Positions 7,068 to 7,655 of a stretch of 7,655 nt of DNA are shown here, piece by piece. The notes beneath the pieces were generated by a model. That model saw nothing but the letters and a program-made list of their open reading frames with translations, had not been told where the DNA came from and searched no databases. Both the position numbers and the translations under genes were made by a program. Position 1 is the first letter of the stretch, and every line of letters begins with the position of its first letter. Source of the stretch: DASZFV01 sp035546175 (GTDB taxonomy: Bacteria; Myxococcota_A; Polyangia; Fen-1088); assembly GCA_035546175.1 (NCBI GenBank), contig DASZWW010000384.1, forward strand, positions 1-7,655, written 5' to 3'.

Positions 7068-7655
7068 TCAGTCGCGCGCGGGCGCGGCCTCCGAGGAGCC
7101 GGCTGGAGCGGCGGGCGCGGGACCCGTGCCGGGCGCGGGCGCCATGGCGGGCGCGGCCTCGACGGCGCGGCGGATCGTGACGCGCACGAAGTCGTCCTTG
7201 ATCTCGACCTGCGGGTCGGTCGCCTCGCCGAGGACGACGCGCAGGGTGGTGCCCGACTCGTCGTCCTTCTTGATCCAGAGCTGCCGGAAGCCGTCGTGCT
7301 TCACGCTGTAGAAGGGCATCGTGATCATCGACTCGCCCTTCGGGAGCACGACGAGGACGCTCCTCGGCTTGACCGTCACGTGGTAGGTCGCGCCCTCGAT
7401 CGAGCCCTTGATGGGGATGAGCATCGCCGCCTTCCCCGGGTCCGCCGAGACGTCGGGGAGGTTCCTCCGCCAGGCGTCGCGCGCGACGTCCTTGTCCGCC
7501 ACCTTCTCGCGCGCGGCCGCCGGCTTCGCCGCCGGCTTCGCCTCTGGCGGCGCCGCCTCCTTGGGCGTCGGGGCGGGCCTCGGCGCGGCCGGGTTGGCCT
7601 CGGCGGCCGGCGCGGCGGGCTTCGCGTCGGCGGCCGGCGCGGCGGGCTTCGCGTC
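7068..7655 (-). CDS. Partial gene: Pro/Ala-rich linker plus possible AMIN-like domain
   Basis: The frame is open from the right edge to TGA 7068-7070, giving 195 residues without the N-terminus. Residues 1-50 are a Pro/Ala/Lys linker that opens with tandem 9-residue units (DAKPAAPAA twice, then EANPAAPRP). A compact domain (about 51-165) follows with alternating beta-strand pattern: YHVTVKPRSVLVVLPKG, then a GF-containing stretch (VKHDGFRQLWI), then TTLRVVLG and DDFVRVTIRR. This order resembles AMIN-type peptidoglycan-binding domains, but the similarity is weak and is inference. The C-terminal 30 residues are again Pro/Ala-rich. A signal peptide, if any, lies outside the window. A GTG at 7502 is internal, since the linker continues in frame above it. 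It converges on the kinase gene with only 12 bases between stops and no visible terminator. Confidence 0.8.
   Translation of the reverse strand, partial: DAKPAAPAADAKPAAPAAEANPAAPRPAPTPKEAAPPEAKPAAKPAAAREKVADKDVARDAWRRNLPDVSADPGKAAMLIPIKGSIEGATYHVTVKPRSVLVVLPKGESMITMPFYSVKHDGFRQLWIKKDDESGTTLRVVLGEATDPQVEIKDDFVRVTIRRAVEAAPAMAPAPGTGPAPAAPAGSSEAAPARD
7602..7655. repeat. Exact 27-bp tandem repeat
   Basis: Two identical 27-base units (7602-7628 and 7629-7655) lie within the minus-strand gene and encode DAKPAAPAA twice. A degenerate third unit continues leftward (EANPAAPRP), and the array may extend past the window edge. The unit is a multiple of three, so copy-number change would lengthen or shorten the linker without breaking the frame. 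Confidence 0.9.

Overview
This is a very GC-rich window with almost every third codon position G or C. The genes are typical of a Gram-negative predatory or social bacterium of the Myxococcota (Polyangia-like). The best clue is a Hanks-type Ser/Thr kinase with the HRDFKPDN catalytic loop, one membrane segment and a kinesin-light-chain-type TPR tail, an architecture greatly expanded in myxobacteria. The taxonomic assignment is inference; no rRNA or tRNA gene is present.

Layout, left to right. (1) 1-765 (+) is the 3' part of a dipeptide epimerase of the enolase superfamily. (2) 690-1133 (-) is a small unrecognised lipoprotein whose 3' end overlaps the epimerase tail to tail. (3) 1134-1430 is non-coding and carries two hairpins. 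(4) A two-gene minus-strand operon encodes a secreted beta-barrel-like protein (1984-2652) and, 7 bases on, a lipoprotein (1431-1976). (5) 2656-2876 is a conspicuously AT-rich intergenic stretch with a perfect 19-bp inverted repeat and repeated ATTCCG and TTGAC words. (6) 2877-4199 (-) encodes an unrecognised, secreted, Ala/Pro/Lys-rich low-complexity protein with three W-x-DPF motifs, driven by a near-consensus sigma-70 promoter at 4239-4267. (7) 4434-7055 (+), divergent from it, is the membrane Ser/Thr kinase with TPR sensor domain. Its activation segment carries an unusual insertion of roughly 60 residues. (8) 7068-7655 (-) is a partial gene convergent with the kinase. It encodes a Pro/Ala-rich linker with a 27-bp tandem repeat followed by a beta-rich domain that may be AMIN-like.

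Most of the genes other than the epimerase concern the cell envelope or signalling: two lipoproteins, a barrel-like protein, a secreted scaffold-like protein and a transmembrane kinase. The kinase and the W-x-DPF protein share one divergent intergenic region, so they may be co-regulated or functionally linked, but nothing in the sequence proves this. I see no mobile element, CRISPR array, tRNA or rRNA. The most interesting items are the W-x-DPF protein, the inserted kinase activation loop and the palindromic AT-rich region upstream of the barrel/lipoprotein operon.
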